Assembly (NCBI GenBank): GCA_949775045.1
Contig: OX459099.1
Coordinates: forward strand, 20,072,644 to 20,136,643
DNA length: 64,000 bases
DNA from: Metridium senile
Lineage: Eukaryota; Cnidaria; Anthozoa; Actiniaria; Metridiidae
Reading direction: 5' to 3'
Shown here: piece by piece, positions 40,322-52,388 of the stretch
Layout of the letters: each line of letters starts with the position of its first letter
Position numbering within the stretch: the first letter of the stretch is position 1
Made by a program: the position numbers and the translations under genes
Notes under the pieces: model-generated
What the model was told of the DNA's origin: nothing
Databases searched by the model: none
The model's input: the letters and a program-made list of their open reading frames with translations, nothing else

Positions 40322-41100
40322 TAGAAAATACCTAGTATGAATGTATAGTTTGTAAAGTAGGAAAATATATTTAAAAAAAAAAAAAAAATTGAAAAAAATA
40401 TTTCCAGTAGAAAATACCTAGTATGAATGTATACTTTGTAAAGTAGGAAAATATATTTAAAAAAAAAAAATTGTAAAAAATATTTCCGGTAGAAAATACC
40501 TAGTATGAATGTATACTTTGTAAAGTAGGAAAATATATTTAAAAAAAAAAATATTGAAAAAAATATTTCCAGTAGAAAATACCTAGTATGAATGTATAGT
40601 TTATAAAGTAAGAAATTATATTTTTAAAAAAAAATTGTAAAAAATATTTCCAGTAGAAAATACCTAGTATGAATGTATAGTTTATAAAGTAAGAAAATAT
40701 ATTTTTAAAAAAAAATTGTAAGAAATATTTCCAGTAGAAAATACCTAGTATGAATGTATAGTTTATAAAGTAAGAAAATATATTTTTTAAAAAAAATTGT
40801 AAAAAATATTTCCAGTAGAAAATACCTAGTATGAATGTATAGTTTATAAAGTAAGAAAATATATTTTTTTAAAAAAATTGTAAGAAATATTTCCAGTAGA
40901 AAATACCTAGTATGAATGTATAGTTTATAAAGTAAGAAAATATTTTTTTTTTTAAAAATTGTAAGAAATATTTCCAGTAGAAAATACCTAGTATGAATGT
41001 ATAGTTTATAAAGTAAGAAAATATATTTTTAAAAAAAAATTGTAAAAAATATTTCCAGTAGAAAATACCTAGTATGAATGTATAGTTTGTAAAGTAGGAA
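40322..41100. repeat. Minisatellite, about 82-bp unit, ten copies (spacer Q2)
   Basis: Unit core AGTAGAAAATACCTAGTATG, AATGTATAGTTTATAAAGTA then an A/T-rich linker. Spacer Q1 has one unit (34550-34615), Q3 about nine, so this grew after the spacer duplicated. Confidence 0.95.
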
Positions 41101-41811
41101 ATAATTATTTTTTGTATTAATAAAAAAAAGACATTGTCTATTTTGTTTCATTGTATTCTATTTGTATACCGGTACACCCTTTCCAAGAAACTTTGTCACC
41201 TGTGAAGTGAAAAGCCTACAAGCTAGTATATAGCGCAGGGGATTATGAGTTACTTAATGTAAATTTTATTAGGACACAGGAATTTCATGGCCACATTGCT
41301 AACACTTGTCAATATGTTTTTGAAAAATCTCATTTTGACTTATCAAACAACAAGAAAGGCGTTCCAAATGCACATTTAGTTTCTGAACTGATCCATGATC
41401 CTTTGCGCCACTAGCTTGTGTGCTTTTCTCGGATGACAAACTTTCTCGGAAAGGGTGTATTCAGGTTGCTGTATATATGTATATTCCTTAATGTTTTTTT
41501 ATATCATTTTCATTTTATTATTTAATTTTTATTTGATTTTTTTAGTTGTATTTGATTTTTAATATTTAATTTTCATTTGATTTTTGTTGTTGTATTTCAT
41601 TCTTATTGTTTTTTATGTTTTGTATTTTTTTACTTGATTTTATAAGTTAATTAATTGAATGTTAACTCTTTTATTTCATTCAGTTTTATTTTATTTTTGT
41701 ACATGAGGTGAATAATAAATGTACTTAAAAAATTAATGAATAATTAATGACTATTTTGTCCAAATTGACAAAAGAAATCGTAACCATGACGAGTGGTCTA
41801 AATCTTGATAA

Positions 41812-42044
41812 GAGGGTCCTGAAGGGGGGAGGGGGGGGGGGGAAATCCCATTTCCCAGTTTATATTTGGACCAAATCCCAGTCAAAAATCACATAATCCC
41901 ATCAGTTTAGCTCAAGTTTTTAATCCCATTCCCAGTTTCTATTGTTCTTTTATTTGTAAATCCCAGTCCCAGTGCATCCAATCCCATTTTCCCAGTCAAA
42001 AATAAGGCCAATCCCAGCTCCCATTTTACCCCTTCAGGACCCTC
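41812..42044. mobile_element. MITE GAGGGTCCTGAA, copy in Q2
   Basis: Same site, same TGATAA duplication as 35339-35567, so inserted before Q1 and Q2 separated; a G run in its left arm is longer. Confidence 0.9.
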
Positions 42045-42220
42045 TGATAAAGGTTCTTCTTAATTTACATAAACTTTAACCTGAATTTTCTCTGATAAAC
42101 TTTTATAAATCCTTGATTTTTTTTATACAAAAACACAAAATATAGGTTGGAGTTTTTTAAGCCGTTTAGTAAACTCGCAGATAAATCCTGATAAAACACT
42201 CCTGCTCGTTTACTAAACTA

Positions 42221-42512
42221 TACTTTTTCTTCATGTCGACCTCTCCTTGCGGAGATATAAACATTTGAAATCTGCAAATGCAAATGAAGTGATCTGGAAA
42301 TGATTATAGCAATTTTTTAAAGCTCAATATCTGTATTACTAATATTCACACCACCATTAACATTTTTACTACTTTACAAAAACAAGCTTGCTGTCAGCTT
42401 TGAAACAAAACTTTAAATAAATAAATTCCTGGGATGACGTCACCTGATTTGCATCAGATTTCAAATGTTCATATCTCAAAAAGGAGAGGTCGACATCAAG
42501 AAATATTAAGTA
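42221..42512. mobile_element. Foldback element, copy in Q2
   Basis: Homologous to 35783-36077; lacks six bases (attttc) in the right arm. Confidence 0.7.
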
Positions 42513-42718
42513 CACTTATTATACACCTCATGTACAACTGATTTGCAAAATATGATGAAGGGCGTCAGGTGCACTTTAATAAAGTGAACACCGTTCGGTG
42601 TATAAGTGAAATAAAGGACAACTCACGGTTTGAGCTTTCTAGTCCTATGTGTTAACCACTACACCACACCTTAGAGAAAAGGATCACCCTAGCAACTCAA
42701 ATAGTTGCATTATACTCC

Positions 42719-43013
42719 GGGGCGGGGGGTACTCCTTTTGTCCAAGTGGTAGGGGTGATCGGGGGAGGTTTTGGAAACGACACCTAAAAGGTACGCACAG
42801 ACAAAAATATCAGTTAAAGCCTTGTTGATTCCAACCCCTAAAAGGTACGGCTGTGCGATGATCTTAATTGCCAGTCAAGCTTACTTTTAGCACCGAATCA
42901 TGTTACGTAACTGATTTTTGAGCCAGAACCCTAAAACGTACGCACAGGAAATATTTTTAACCCTAAAAGGTACGCCAATCACCCCTACCACTTGGACAAA
43001 GGGAGTACACCCC
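42719..43013. mobile_element. TTTTAGGGT-type element, copy in Q2
   Basis: Almost identical to 36288-36583, same flanks. Confidence 0.82.
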
Positions 43014-43647
43014 ACGGGCCTATACTTCTTTGACTGGCTGGGTATCAAGTGTGGTTGGTGCTTGTGGTGTAATGGTAATTAACATATCGGACCAGGAAGC
43101 AGAAACCGTGTCCCGCCAAGGGTAATTGATATTTTTACCATGAGTATCATGTATCACAATAACTAGTTTCATTTTAATCTGTTCTGTATACTAGTTATAT
43201 TGATCAGTTTAATGGTTATTTCATATCATTTTCATTTGATTATGTTAGGTTCATTTGATTTTTAATATTTCATTTTCATTTCATTTATTTTATTGTCGGT
43301 ATATTTGTAAGTTTATTTCATTTGTTTTTTTATGTATTGTATTTTTTATATTATTTTATAACTTTTTATCTCATTCAGTTGTACGGCATTATTATATTTG
43401 TTTAAAATACAACCTTCCTTTCATTTCATTTCATTTTCCTTTCATTTATTTTATTGTCGGTATATTTGTATGTTTATTTCATTTGTTTTTTATGTCAGTT
43501 GTATTTTTTATATTATTTTATAACTCTTTATCTCAATCAGTTGTACATTATTATATTTATTTAAAATACATCCTTCGTTACGGACGTGATTTCGTTTGTT
43601 AAATTCTCATTATTTATTCATGTATTTTACAATATAAGGCTATATAA

Positions 43648-43699
43648 GGCAATTCTTTTGGGTTTCCTTTGGAATAAAAACGAAGGGGAAAGACTGGAA
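43648..43699 (+). promoter_or_regulatory. Conserved 5' block of array gene E with TATA box
   Basis: GGCAATTCTTTTGGGTTTCC, TTTGGAATAAAAACGAAGGG, GAAAGACTGG. CTATATAAGG ends directly before it, a plausible TATA box. Confidence 0.6.
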
Positions 43700-43767
43700 A
43701 TGAAGGAAAAATACTAGGAAATCCAACCCGAAGGAGAGGTGCTGGGTTGCTACTCTTAAAAGTAAAT

Positions 43768-45168
43768 ATGAAAAGGCTACTACAGCTACATTCGTTGTTG
43801 CCACTTTCTCCTCGCGACTTAATTGCAGAGAATGATAAGGATGCCTTAAAATCACGACTAAGTGATTTGAATGGTCGATCTTATCCAAATTCTTCTTTAT
43901 CTGCTCTCCGTAGAAATGCCAAAGAAGCATTCAGAAAGATTATGCTAATGAGACCTGGTGATAAAGAACGAGACAAACGTATGCCTAGCAAAGATCAACT
44001 TGAAGTCCTGAAAGCCACTGATCCAGCATTGTGCAAAACACTACGAGATGGGACCGTGAGGGACTTCTATAAGATACTATATCCTAAACCAGAAAAAGAT
44101 CTACAAGGCACAGTCTTTTGCATAGACGGTACCAAAGATGATCGTACAATCCTGAAAGATCTCAAAAAACGGGCAAAGATACTGGCTAAAGAGATAAAGG
44201 CCATAAAGCAGAAGTGCAGACCCGGCAGAGTTAATAGAGGCAAGAAAATCAAATGCTATCTGATGGATGGGCATGGCAGGATGTTGCTTTGTCTCATTAA
44301 GGCATTGATAGAGGAGGGAGTTGATCCTGATAATGATGTGGAGTTTACAATCTGTGAGATAGATGATGTAGTCCATGAATATCATCAGAACGTTTTCCCT
44401 TCAAGTGTTGTAAACAAAAAACAAAATGTCCTACAGGATTATGGAGAATATATCGAAAACAACAGCGTTGTCTACTTGAATTTTTGCAGTGTGCCATCAT
44501 CACAAGTCAACACGAATTGGAAAATGAATCCTAGGTGTGTCAAACAAAATGTGTTAAGGTCTGTGTCTAAACTAACACAGCCTGGGAGAAACTGCTCAGT
44601 AATGGTATCATTGGTCATTAGAGACACCATAGCTGAAGGAAAGGAAAAGCTTTTCCCAATTGATGGTAAAGGTAAAAAGTATGTTACTTGTCTAGGATTC
44701 CTGGAAGTCATTCGTAATAAAGAGTTGTTCAATTCTAAGGACGGTGACATACTTCTAAGACCTGACAAAACTATTAAATGGAGAAACCCTAACAAAAGGA
44801 AACCAAAGCCAAAAGGCATAAAGGGCTACAGCGATCAGGTATTTGCTTCAGTGATGATTCATCCCAAAGGTAAAGAACAAACAGAAGACTTAACAAAATG
44901 GTTTGATAACAATAACATTGCATATGATTCACCTAATGATATAATTCCTGATGACATGGTAAAGATAACATCAGAAAAAGATAAAGGTTACCATGGGCTT
45001 GTTATAGGACGGAATCTAAACTCAGCAAAGGTTGTTTACTATGGAGGCAATGATCAACTACCGAAAACAAAGTATTTGACATCATGTCAGAAATTACCTG
45101 AAAATAAGAAGACTACCATAATGCGGCAAAGGCTCAGAAGGAGGATTGGACCCATAACTTATGTTTAA
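43768..45168 (+). CDS. Array gene E: methyltransferase-like + KOW-like protein, 466 aa
   Basis: Open, intronless. Gene F starts ATGGAAGTAAATATG; here the first ATGGA is deleted, so the start is the next in-frame ATG (AATATGAAAAGG). Short N-terminus type. Rossmann-like part: [44 protein letters not shown]; a lysine/arginine-rich insert (KAIKQKCRPGRVNRGKK) precedes the first strand and is longer than in B/C. One KOW-like unit ([20 protein letters not shown]) and a basic C-terminus (RQRLRRRIGPITYV). It is the only undisrupted member of the D/E/F subtype and D's nearest relative. Function unknown; the domain reading is inference. Confidence 0.8.
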   Translation: MKRLLQLHSLLPLSPRDLIAENDKDALKSRLSDLNGRSYPNSSLSALRRNAKEAFRKIMLMRPGDKERDKRMPSKDQLEVLKATDPALCKTLRDGTVRDFYKILYPKPEKDLQGTVFCIDGTKDDRTILKDLKKRAKILAKEIKAIKQKCRPGRVNRGKKIKCYLMDGHGRMLLCLIKALIEEGVDPDNDVEFTICEIDDVVHEYHQNVFPSSVVNKKQNVLQDYGEYIENNSVVYLNFCSVPSSQVNTNWKMNPRCVKQNVLRSVSKLTQPGRNCSVMVSLVIRDTIAEGKEKLFPIDGKGKKYVTCLGFLEVIRNKELFNSKDGDILLRPDKTIKWRNPNKRKPKPKGIKGYSDQVFASVMIHPKGKEQTEDLTKWFDNNNIAYDSPNDIIPDDMVKITSEKDKGYHGLVIGRNLNSAKVVYYGGNDQLPKTKYLTSCQKLPENKKTTIMRQRLRRRIGPITYV

Positions 45169-45678
45169 CCTAGAACGTTTATGTGTGATATAGGGCCATT
45201 GTTATATATTAAATATATTTTACATCTTTTGAAAGTTTTAAATTTTATTAATTTAAAATAGTGAATAAATGTCCACTAGCTGAGGTTGAATTTGTCCTTA
45301 TTTCACTAAGTTCAAATACAGTTCTTGATTATGCTTGTAATATAAAATGAAAGAATGTGACATTGTTACTAGGTCTATTTTATACCAACTATATAAACAA
45401 ACTTTGGTGGCCCATTTTAATTTTTCTAAAATTTTTATTATACATTTAATTTTTGTTTATTTTTCTAATTTTATTATTGAACTATAACTATACAGTTCTT
45501 GATTAATCTTGTAATATAAAATTAAAGAATGTGACATTGTTACTAGGTCTATTTTACAAACTATATAACCATACTTTGGTGCACCATTTTATTTTATTTT
45601 TTTTTTCAAATTTTTATAATTTGCTAATTGCAATAACATTGTCATATAAAAAAGAAAATTACACAATAGGAATTAATT
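45169..45678. other. 3' flank of gene E
   Basis: Homologous to the flank of D but with a partial tandem duplication of 'ttcttgatta..cttgtaatataaaat.aaagaatgtgacattgttactaggtctattt' (45320-45400 and 45490-45560). No gene. Confidence 0.6.
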
Positions 45679-45884
45679 TTTGTTTTCTTTTTGAAAATAT
45701 TTTTGTATCAAGCATCAAGGAGACTTTTTTTGAATAATACTCTATTTATTGAACATTTTGAAAAAATATATATTACAGTGCGACTCACTTACAAAAGCAT
45801 TTGATGAATTTTTGACATTATTTTGACATTTTTTCATCTTGATCAGACCAATCAGGTACACGTTTATATTGAGATAGAAATCAG

Positions 45885-46590
45885 TAGAAAATACCTAGTA
45901 TGAATGTATAGTTTGTAAAGTAGGAAAATATATTTAAAAAAAAAAAAAAAATTGAAAAAAATATTTCCAGTAGAAAATACCTAGTATGAATGTATACTTT
46001 GTAAAGTAGGAAAATATATTTAAAAAAAAAAAATTGTAAAAAATATTTCCAGTAGAAAATACCTAGTATGAATGTATACTTTGTAAAGTAGGAAAATATA
46101 TTTAAAAAAAAAAAAATATTGAAAAAAATATTTCCAGTAGAAAATACCTAGTATGAATGTATAGTTTATAAAGTAAGAAATTATATTTTTAAAAAAAAAT
46201 TGTAAAAAATATTTCCAGTAGAAAATACCTAGTATGAATGTATAGTTTATAAAGTAAGAAAATATATTTTTAAAAAAAAATTGTAAGAAATATTTCCAGT
46301 AGAAAATACCTAGTATGAATGTATAGTTTATAAAGTAAGAAAATATATTTTTAAAAAAAATTGTAAGAAATATTTCCAGTAGAAAATACCTAGTATGAAT
46401 GTATAGTTTATAAAGTAAGAAAATATATTTTTTTAAAAAAATTGTAAGAAATATTTCCAGTAGAAAATACCTAGTATGAATGTATAGTTTATAAAGTAAG
46501 AAAATATATTTTTAAAAAAAAATTGTAAAAAATATTTCCAGTAGAAAATACCTAGTATGAATGTATAGTTTGTAAAGTAGGAAATAATTA
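45885..46590. repeat. Minisatellite, about 82-bp unit, nine copies (spacer Q3)
   Basis: Same unit as 40322-41100, one copy fewer. Confidence 0.95.
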
Positions 46591-47469
46591 TTTTTTGTAT
46601 TAATAAAAAAAAGACATTTTGTCTATTTTGTTTCATTGTATTCTATTTGTATACCGGTACACCCTTTCCAAGAAACTTTGTCACCTGTGAAGTGAAAAGC
46701 CTACAAGCTAGTATATAGCGCAGGGGATTATGGGTTACTTAATGTAAGTTTTATTAGGACACAGGAATTTCATGGCCACATTGCTAACACTTGTCAATAT
46801 GTTTTTGAGAAATCTCATTTTGACTTATCAAACAACAAGATCAGAAAGGCGTTCCAAATGCGAATTTAGTTTCTGAACTGATCCATAATCCTTTGCGCCA
46901 CTAGCTTGTGTGCTTTTCACGGATGACAAACTTTCTCGGTTGCTGTATATATGTATATTCCTTAATGTTTTTTTAATACCATTTTTTATTTTATTATTTA
47001 ATTTTCATTTGATTTTTTTAGTTGTATTTGATTTTTATTATTTAATTTTCATTTGATTTGTTTTGTTGTATTTCATATTTTGATTTCATTCTTATTGTTT
47101 TTTATGTTTTGTATTTTTTACTTGATTTGATAAGTTAATTAATTAAATGTTAACTCTTTTATTTCATTCAGTTTTATTTTATTTTTGTACATGAGGTGAA
47201 TAATAAATGTACTTAAAAAATTCATGAATAATTAATGACTATTTTGTCCAAATTGACAAAAGAAATCGTAACCATGACGAGTGGTCTAAATCCTGATAAA
47301 GATTCACCTTTATTTACATAAACTTTAACCTGAATTTTCTCTAATAAACTTTTATAAATCCTTGATTTTTTTTATACAAATCACAAAATATAGGTTTGAG
47401 TTTTTTAAGCCGTTTAGTAAACTCGCAGATAAATCCTGATAAAACACTCCTGCTCGTTTACTAAACTAT

Positions 47470-47768
47470 ACTTAATTTTTCTTGATGTCGACCTCTCCTT
47501 TCTGAGATATAAACATTTGAAATCTGAAAATGCAAATGAAGTGATCTGGAAATAATTATAGCAATTTTTCAAAGCTCAAATAATGTGTATTACTAATATT
47601 CACACTACCATTAACATTTTTACTACTTTACAAAAACAAGCTTGCTGTCAGCTTTGAAACAAAACTTTAAATAAATAAATTCCTGGGATGACGTCACCTG
47701 ATTTGCATTTTCAGATTTCAAATGTTCATATCTCAAAAAGGAGAGGTCGACATCAAGAAATATTAAGT
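47470..47768. mobile_element. Foldback element, copy in Q3
   Basis: Homologous to 35783-36077, with better-matched arms (CTTGATGTCGACCTCTCC). Confidence 0.7.
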
Positions 47769-48129
47769 ACACTTATTATACACCTCATGTACAACTGATT
47801 TGCAAAATATGATGAAGGGCGTCAGGTGCACTTTAATAAAGTGAATTAAAAACCGTTCGGTGTATAAGGGAAATAAAGGACAACTCACGGTTTGAGCTTT
47901 TTAGTCCTATGTGTTAACCACTACACCACACCTTAGAGAAAAGGATCAACCTAGCAACTCAAATAGTTGCATTATACTCAGCAATAAAATTAATCAATTG
48001 AAAATGAAATATTAAAAATAAAATAGACCTAACATAATCAAATTATAAAATTAACATAGAATTATAGAATTATATGAAATCAATAAACTGAATGACTTAC
48101 ATATTCAAACTGGTCATTGTCATATCCTT

Positions 48130-48232
48130 TATTAACATTAAGATACATGATAAAAATATCAATTGCCCTTTGGTGGGACTTAAACCACGGTTTCTGCTTT
48201 CTGGTGCAATGACACCACAAGGACTAACCACC
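48130..48232 (-). mobile_element. tRNA-related SINE relic, minus strand
   Basis: Minus strand reads TTAGTCCTTGTGGTGTCATT then GTGGTTTAAGTCCCACCAAA, i.e. A-box and B-box-like segments, tail 'atatttttatcatgtatct'. Same family as 54300-54422. Confidence 0.6.
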
Positions 48233-48237
48233 AGGGG

Positions 48238-48575
48238 GATGGGGGGGGGGGGGGTGTTACTCCCTTTGTCCAAGTCGGGTAGGGGTGATCGGGGGAGGTT
48301 TTGGAAACGACACCTAAAAGGTACGCACAGACAAAAATATCAGTTAAAGCCTTGTTGATTCCAACCCCTAAAAGGTACGGCTGTGCGATGATCTTAATTG
48401 CCAGTCAAGCTTACTTTTAGCAACAAAGCAGAGTAAAAATGACCCTTACAGGCACCGAATCATGTTACGTAACTGATTTTTGAGCCAGAACCCTAAAAGG
48501 TACGCACAGGAAATATTTTTAACCCTAAAAGGTACGCCAATCACCCCTACCACTTGGACAAAGGGAGTACACCCC
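48238..48575. mobile_element. TTTTAGGGT-type element, copy in Q3
   Basis: Starts with a 17-G run; carries an extra 'aaagcagagtaaaaatgaccct' segment missing in the Q1/Q2 copies. Confidence 0.8.
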
Positions 48576-49237
48576 ACGGGCCTATACGTCTTTGACTGGC
48601 TGGGTATCAAGTGTGGTTGGTGCTTGTGGTGTAATGGTAATTAACATATCGGACCAAGAAGCAGAAACCGTGTCCCGCCAAGGGTTATTGATATTTTTAT
48701 CATGCGTGAGTATCATGTATCACAATAACTAGTTTCATTTTAATCTGTTCTGTATACTAGTTATATTGATCAGTTTAATGGTTATTTCATATCATTTTCA
48801 TTTGATTATGTTAGGTTCATTTTATTTTTAATATTTCATTTTCATTTCATTTATTTTATTGTCGGTATATTTGTAAGTTTATTTCATTTGTTTTTTTATG
48901 TATTGTATTTTTTATATTATTTTATAACTTTTTATCTCATTCAGTTGTACGGCATTATTATATTTGTTTAAAATACAACCTTCCTTTCATTTCATTTCAT
49001 TTTCCTTTCATTTATTTTATTGTCGGTATATTTGTATGTTTATTTCATTTGTTTTTTATGTCAGTTGTATTTTTTATATTATTTTATAACTCTTTATCTC
49101 AATCAGTTGTACATTATTATATTTATTTAGAATACATCCTTCGTTACGGACGTGATTTCTTTTGTGAAATTCTCATTATTTATTCATGAATTTTACAATA
49201 TAAGGCACAAGTAGCCGACCATGTAGCCTCCATCGAA

Positions 49238-49288
49238 AGCAATTCTTTGGGTTTCCTTTGGAATAAAAACGAAGGGGAAAGACTGGAA
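49238..49288 (+). promoter_or_regulatory. Conserved 5' block of array gene F
   Basis: GCAATTCTTTGGGTTTCCTT, TGGAATAAAAACGAAGGGGA, AAGACTGG. A 190-base insertion (49318-49503) separates it from the gene start, so its spacing is greater than in E. Confidence 0.55.
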
Positions 49289-49526
49289 ATGAAGGAAAAA
49301 TACTAGGAAATCCAACCAACACAGCGGTCAAACGACTAGGCATGCGTGGCAAAATTTTCACAGCGCTAAATTTTGGAAAGTGTTTGAAGTCGATTTATAA
49401 GAAATTCCCTGAATATATCAGCTTGAAGTTTCTTGTACATAACCTTTGTTATATTTTAAAGCTACCATGAGTCTATACTTTTGTATTTTTGTTTTACTTG
49501 TTTTTTCGGGTTGCTACTCTTAAAAG

Positions 49527-51123
49527 ATGGAAGTAAATATGGAAAGGCTACTAGATGAGCTATATTCGTTGCCACTTTCTCCTCGCGACCGAACTGCAGA
49601 GAATGATAAGGATGCCTTGATATCACGACTAAGTGATTTGAATGGTCGATCTTATCCAAATTCTTCTTTATCTGCTCTCCGTAGAAATGCCAAAGAAGCA
49701 TTCAGAAAGATTATGCTAATGAGACCTGGTGATAATAGCCGAGACAGACGTATGCCTAAGCAAAGATCAACTTGAAGTCCTGAAAGCCATTGATCCAGCA
49801 TTGTGTAAAACACTTCGAGGTGGAACCGTGAGGGACTTCTATAAGATACTATATCCTGACTCAGACTTAGACTCAGACTCAGACTCAGACTCAGACTCAG
49901 ACTCAGACTCAGACTCAGACTCAGACTCAGACTCAGACTCAGACTCAGACTCAGACTCAGACTCAGACTCAGACTCAGACTCAGACTCAGACTCAGACTC
50001 AGACTCAGACTCAGACTCAGACTCAGACTCAGACTCAGACTCAGACTCAGACTCAGATCTACAAGGCACAGTCTTTTGCTTAAACGGTACAGAAACAGAT
50101 CGTACAATCCTGAAAGATCTCAAAAAACGGGCAAAGCTACTGGCTAAAGAGATAAAGTTGAAAAAAATCCCAGACGAAAAAATCAAATGCTATCTGATGG
50201 ATGGGCATGGCAGGATGTTGCTTTGTCTCATTAAGGCATTGATAAAGGAGGGAGTTGATCCTGATGATGATGTGGAGTTTACAATCTGTGAGATAGATGA
50301 TGTAGTCCATGAATATCATCATTATGTTTTCCCTTCAAGTGTTGTAAACAAAAAACAAAATGTCTTAAAGGATTATGGAAAATATATCGAAGAAGACAGC
50401 GTTGTCTACTTGAACTTTTGCAGTGTGCCATCATCACATGACAACACGAATTGGAAAATGAATCCCAGGTGTGTCAAAGAAAATGTGTTAAAGTCTGTGT
50501 CTAAACTAACCAAGCCTTCGAAAAACTGCTCAGTAATGGTATCATTGGTCATTAGAGGCACCATAGCTGAAGGAAAGGAAAAGCTTTTCCCAATTGATGG
50601 TAAAGGTAAAAAGTATGTTACTAGTCTAGGATTCCTGAAAGTCATCCGTGATAAAAAGTTGTTCAATTCTAAGGACGGTGACATACTTCTAAGACCTGAC
50701 TCTAGTATACCATGTGATGACCCTTACACAAAAAGGAAACCAAGCGCAAAAGGCATAAAGGGCTGCAGCGTTCAGGTATTTGCTTCAGTGATGATTCATC
50801 CCAAAGGTGAAGAACAAACAGAAGACTTAACAGAATGGTTTGATGATAAAAACATTGCATATGATTTTATTGAATACTTTGACATGGTAGAGATAATATC
50901 AAAAACTACTAAAGATAAAGGTTACCATGGACTTGTAGTAGGACAGACTTCACACACGGCAAAGGTTGTTTACTGTGAAGGCAAGGATCAAAGACCGCAA
51001 ACAAAGTATTTGACATCATGTCAGAAATTGCCTGAAACTATTGCGACTAGAAGAATGCGGAGGGAGATCAGATGGAAGATAGGTTACTGGGAAGGGTTCA
51101 GAATAATGCAGCTCAAATGGTAG
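49527..51123 (+). pseudogene. Array gene F: chimeric D/E-A copy, 1-nt frameshift, Asp-Ser expansion
   Basis: ATG at 49527 opens MEVNMERLLDELYSLPLSPR, D/E-type. At 49758 'cctaagcaaag' replaces 'cctagcaaag', a 1-nt insertion that ends the frame after 82 codons; the rest is open in the shifted frame to 51123. At 49858-50058 a (GACTCA)n run of about 33 units gives an Asp-Ser tract where A has PDSEEDLQ. Rossmann-like motifs intact ([33 protein letters not shown]). Up to about 50.85 kb it follows D/E; from [12 protein letters not shown] on it follows A, as does the LINE fragment downstream. Probably inactive unless the 1-nt insertion is an assembly error. Confidence 0.82.
49858..50058 (+). repeat. 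(GACTCA)n hexanucleotide repeat, about 33 units, in gene F
   Basis: Almost pure; one 'gactta' unit near the left end. In frame it encodes alternating Asp and Ser. Antisense frames read LSLS and SESE and are artefacts. Confidence 0.97.
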
Positions 51124-51535
51124 CAGGTGCATGCAGAACTGACCACATAACACCAATTCTTATGAAACTACATTGGCTCCCTATAGAGGCTAGAATAAAT
51201 TTCAAAATCCTATTAACAACGTATAAGACCTTAAATGAACAATCAGCAGACTTAACCTTACAACAACAATAATATTCAAGAATACCATCATCGCGTACTC
51301 TAAGATCATCATCTCACTCTCTGCTGCGGGTACCGACAGTGAAAACTAAAACTTATGGTGGTCGTGCTTTTTCTAGCTCAGCAGCACAGCTGTGGAACTC
51401 GCTACCAGAAAACATCAATAAGGCAGAAACAACAGCTACTTTTAAATCGAGACTGAAGACATTTAAAAACTATTTTACATGATTTAACATTACAATCTTT
51501 ACATTTACTCTATTAGTAATATATACAGCCAATCT

Positions 51536-51792
51536 CGAAAAGGTTGTCCACCTGAAAAGAATATACTAAAAGAAATATCACGTGACTCATCATTTATTCA
51601 ATTTCTTCGTGTGTATAAAGTCAGGTGCGTTTGAAAGCAATAAGGCGGTGAATTCAAACAAGCAGTATCTTCCCTGGCTAGAAGTACCTGACTTTCTACA
51701 CTCGCGGAAAGTGAATATAAGATGAGTCCGTGATATTTCTTTTAGTATATAATTATGTCTTTTCAGGTGGACAACCTTTTCGAGATTGGCTG
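51536..51792. mobile_element. TA-flanked foldback MITE, copy of 17017-17281
   Basis: CAGCCAATCTCGAAAAGGTT and inverted end, same site. Confidence 0.8.
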
Positions 51793-52247
51793 TATATATA
51801 TTATATATATATATACCATATTTACATAGTAATTCTGCATTTTTCTATATAAACATATAACTATTCATAACAATTTATTTTAGCTTATATATATTTTATA
51901 TTTTTATATTATTATATATATTTATAAAATATTTGAGATACTATGCACGCTGTGATTGGCCGAGAGGTGTGTTTGCATAAGAGTATGCAAACACAGTTGT
52001 GACGTCATGACATTTGTGTTTTGTAATTTGTGTCAATATTTTATTAAAGCAATAGAAAACTTTTGGAAGGTTGGTAGAATTCTCAATGGCTATGCAAACA
52101 CTCCACTTCGTCTCGGGTTTGCATAACCATCTCAAATTCTCCCAACCTCCCCTCATGTATATATCAGGCTATGCAAATACAGAAAAAGTTTTCTATTGCT
52201 TAAATATTTTCCTTTTTTAATATTTTAAATATGTAATTTCCCAACTA

Positions 52248-52388
52248 GAGTACATACACTAAAAGTGTGCAATACTTTGCACTATTTACCACTAAATAGT
52301 GTTGATTAAACAATAGAGAATAATAGAATTAGCATAATTAAGCAGTATTTAGTGGTATTTATGTTGCACACGTTTAATGTTTGTACTC
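52248..52388. mobile_element. 141-bp TA MITE, copy of 17775-17915
   Basis: Same site, same length, TA both sides (52246; 52389). Confidence 0.9.

Larger units (their letters stand above)
41101..43290. repeat. Spacer block Q2
   Basis: Continuous match to Q1 34600-36870 with small indels. Confidence 0.85.
46591..49200. repeat. Spacer block Q3
   Basis: Match to Q1/Q2 but without the GAGGGTCC MITE (empty site 47294-47299) and with an extra minus-strand SINE and T/A-rich piece at 47985-48235. Confidence 0.85.

Noticed and set aside
40322..41100. Regular 82-bp repeats considered as CRISPR-like
   Set aside because: The whole unit repeats, with no unique spacers, in a eukaryotic spacer; it is a minisatellite. 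The same holds for 60305-60865.
49652..50186. Antisense open frames of repeated Leu-Ser or Ser-Glu
   Set aside because: They are the complementary and shifted readings of the (GACTCA)n tract in gene F.
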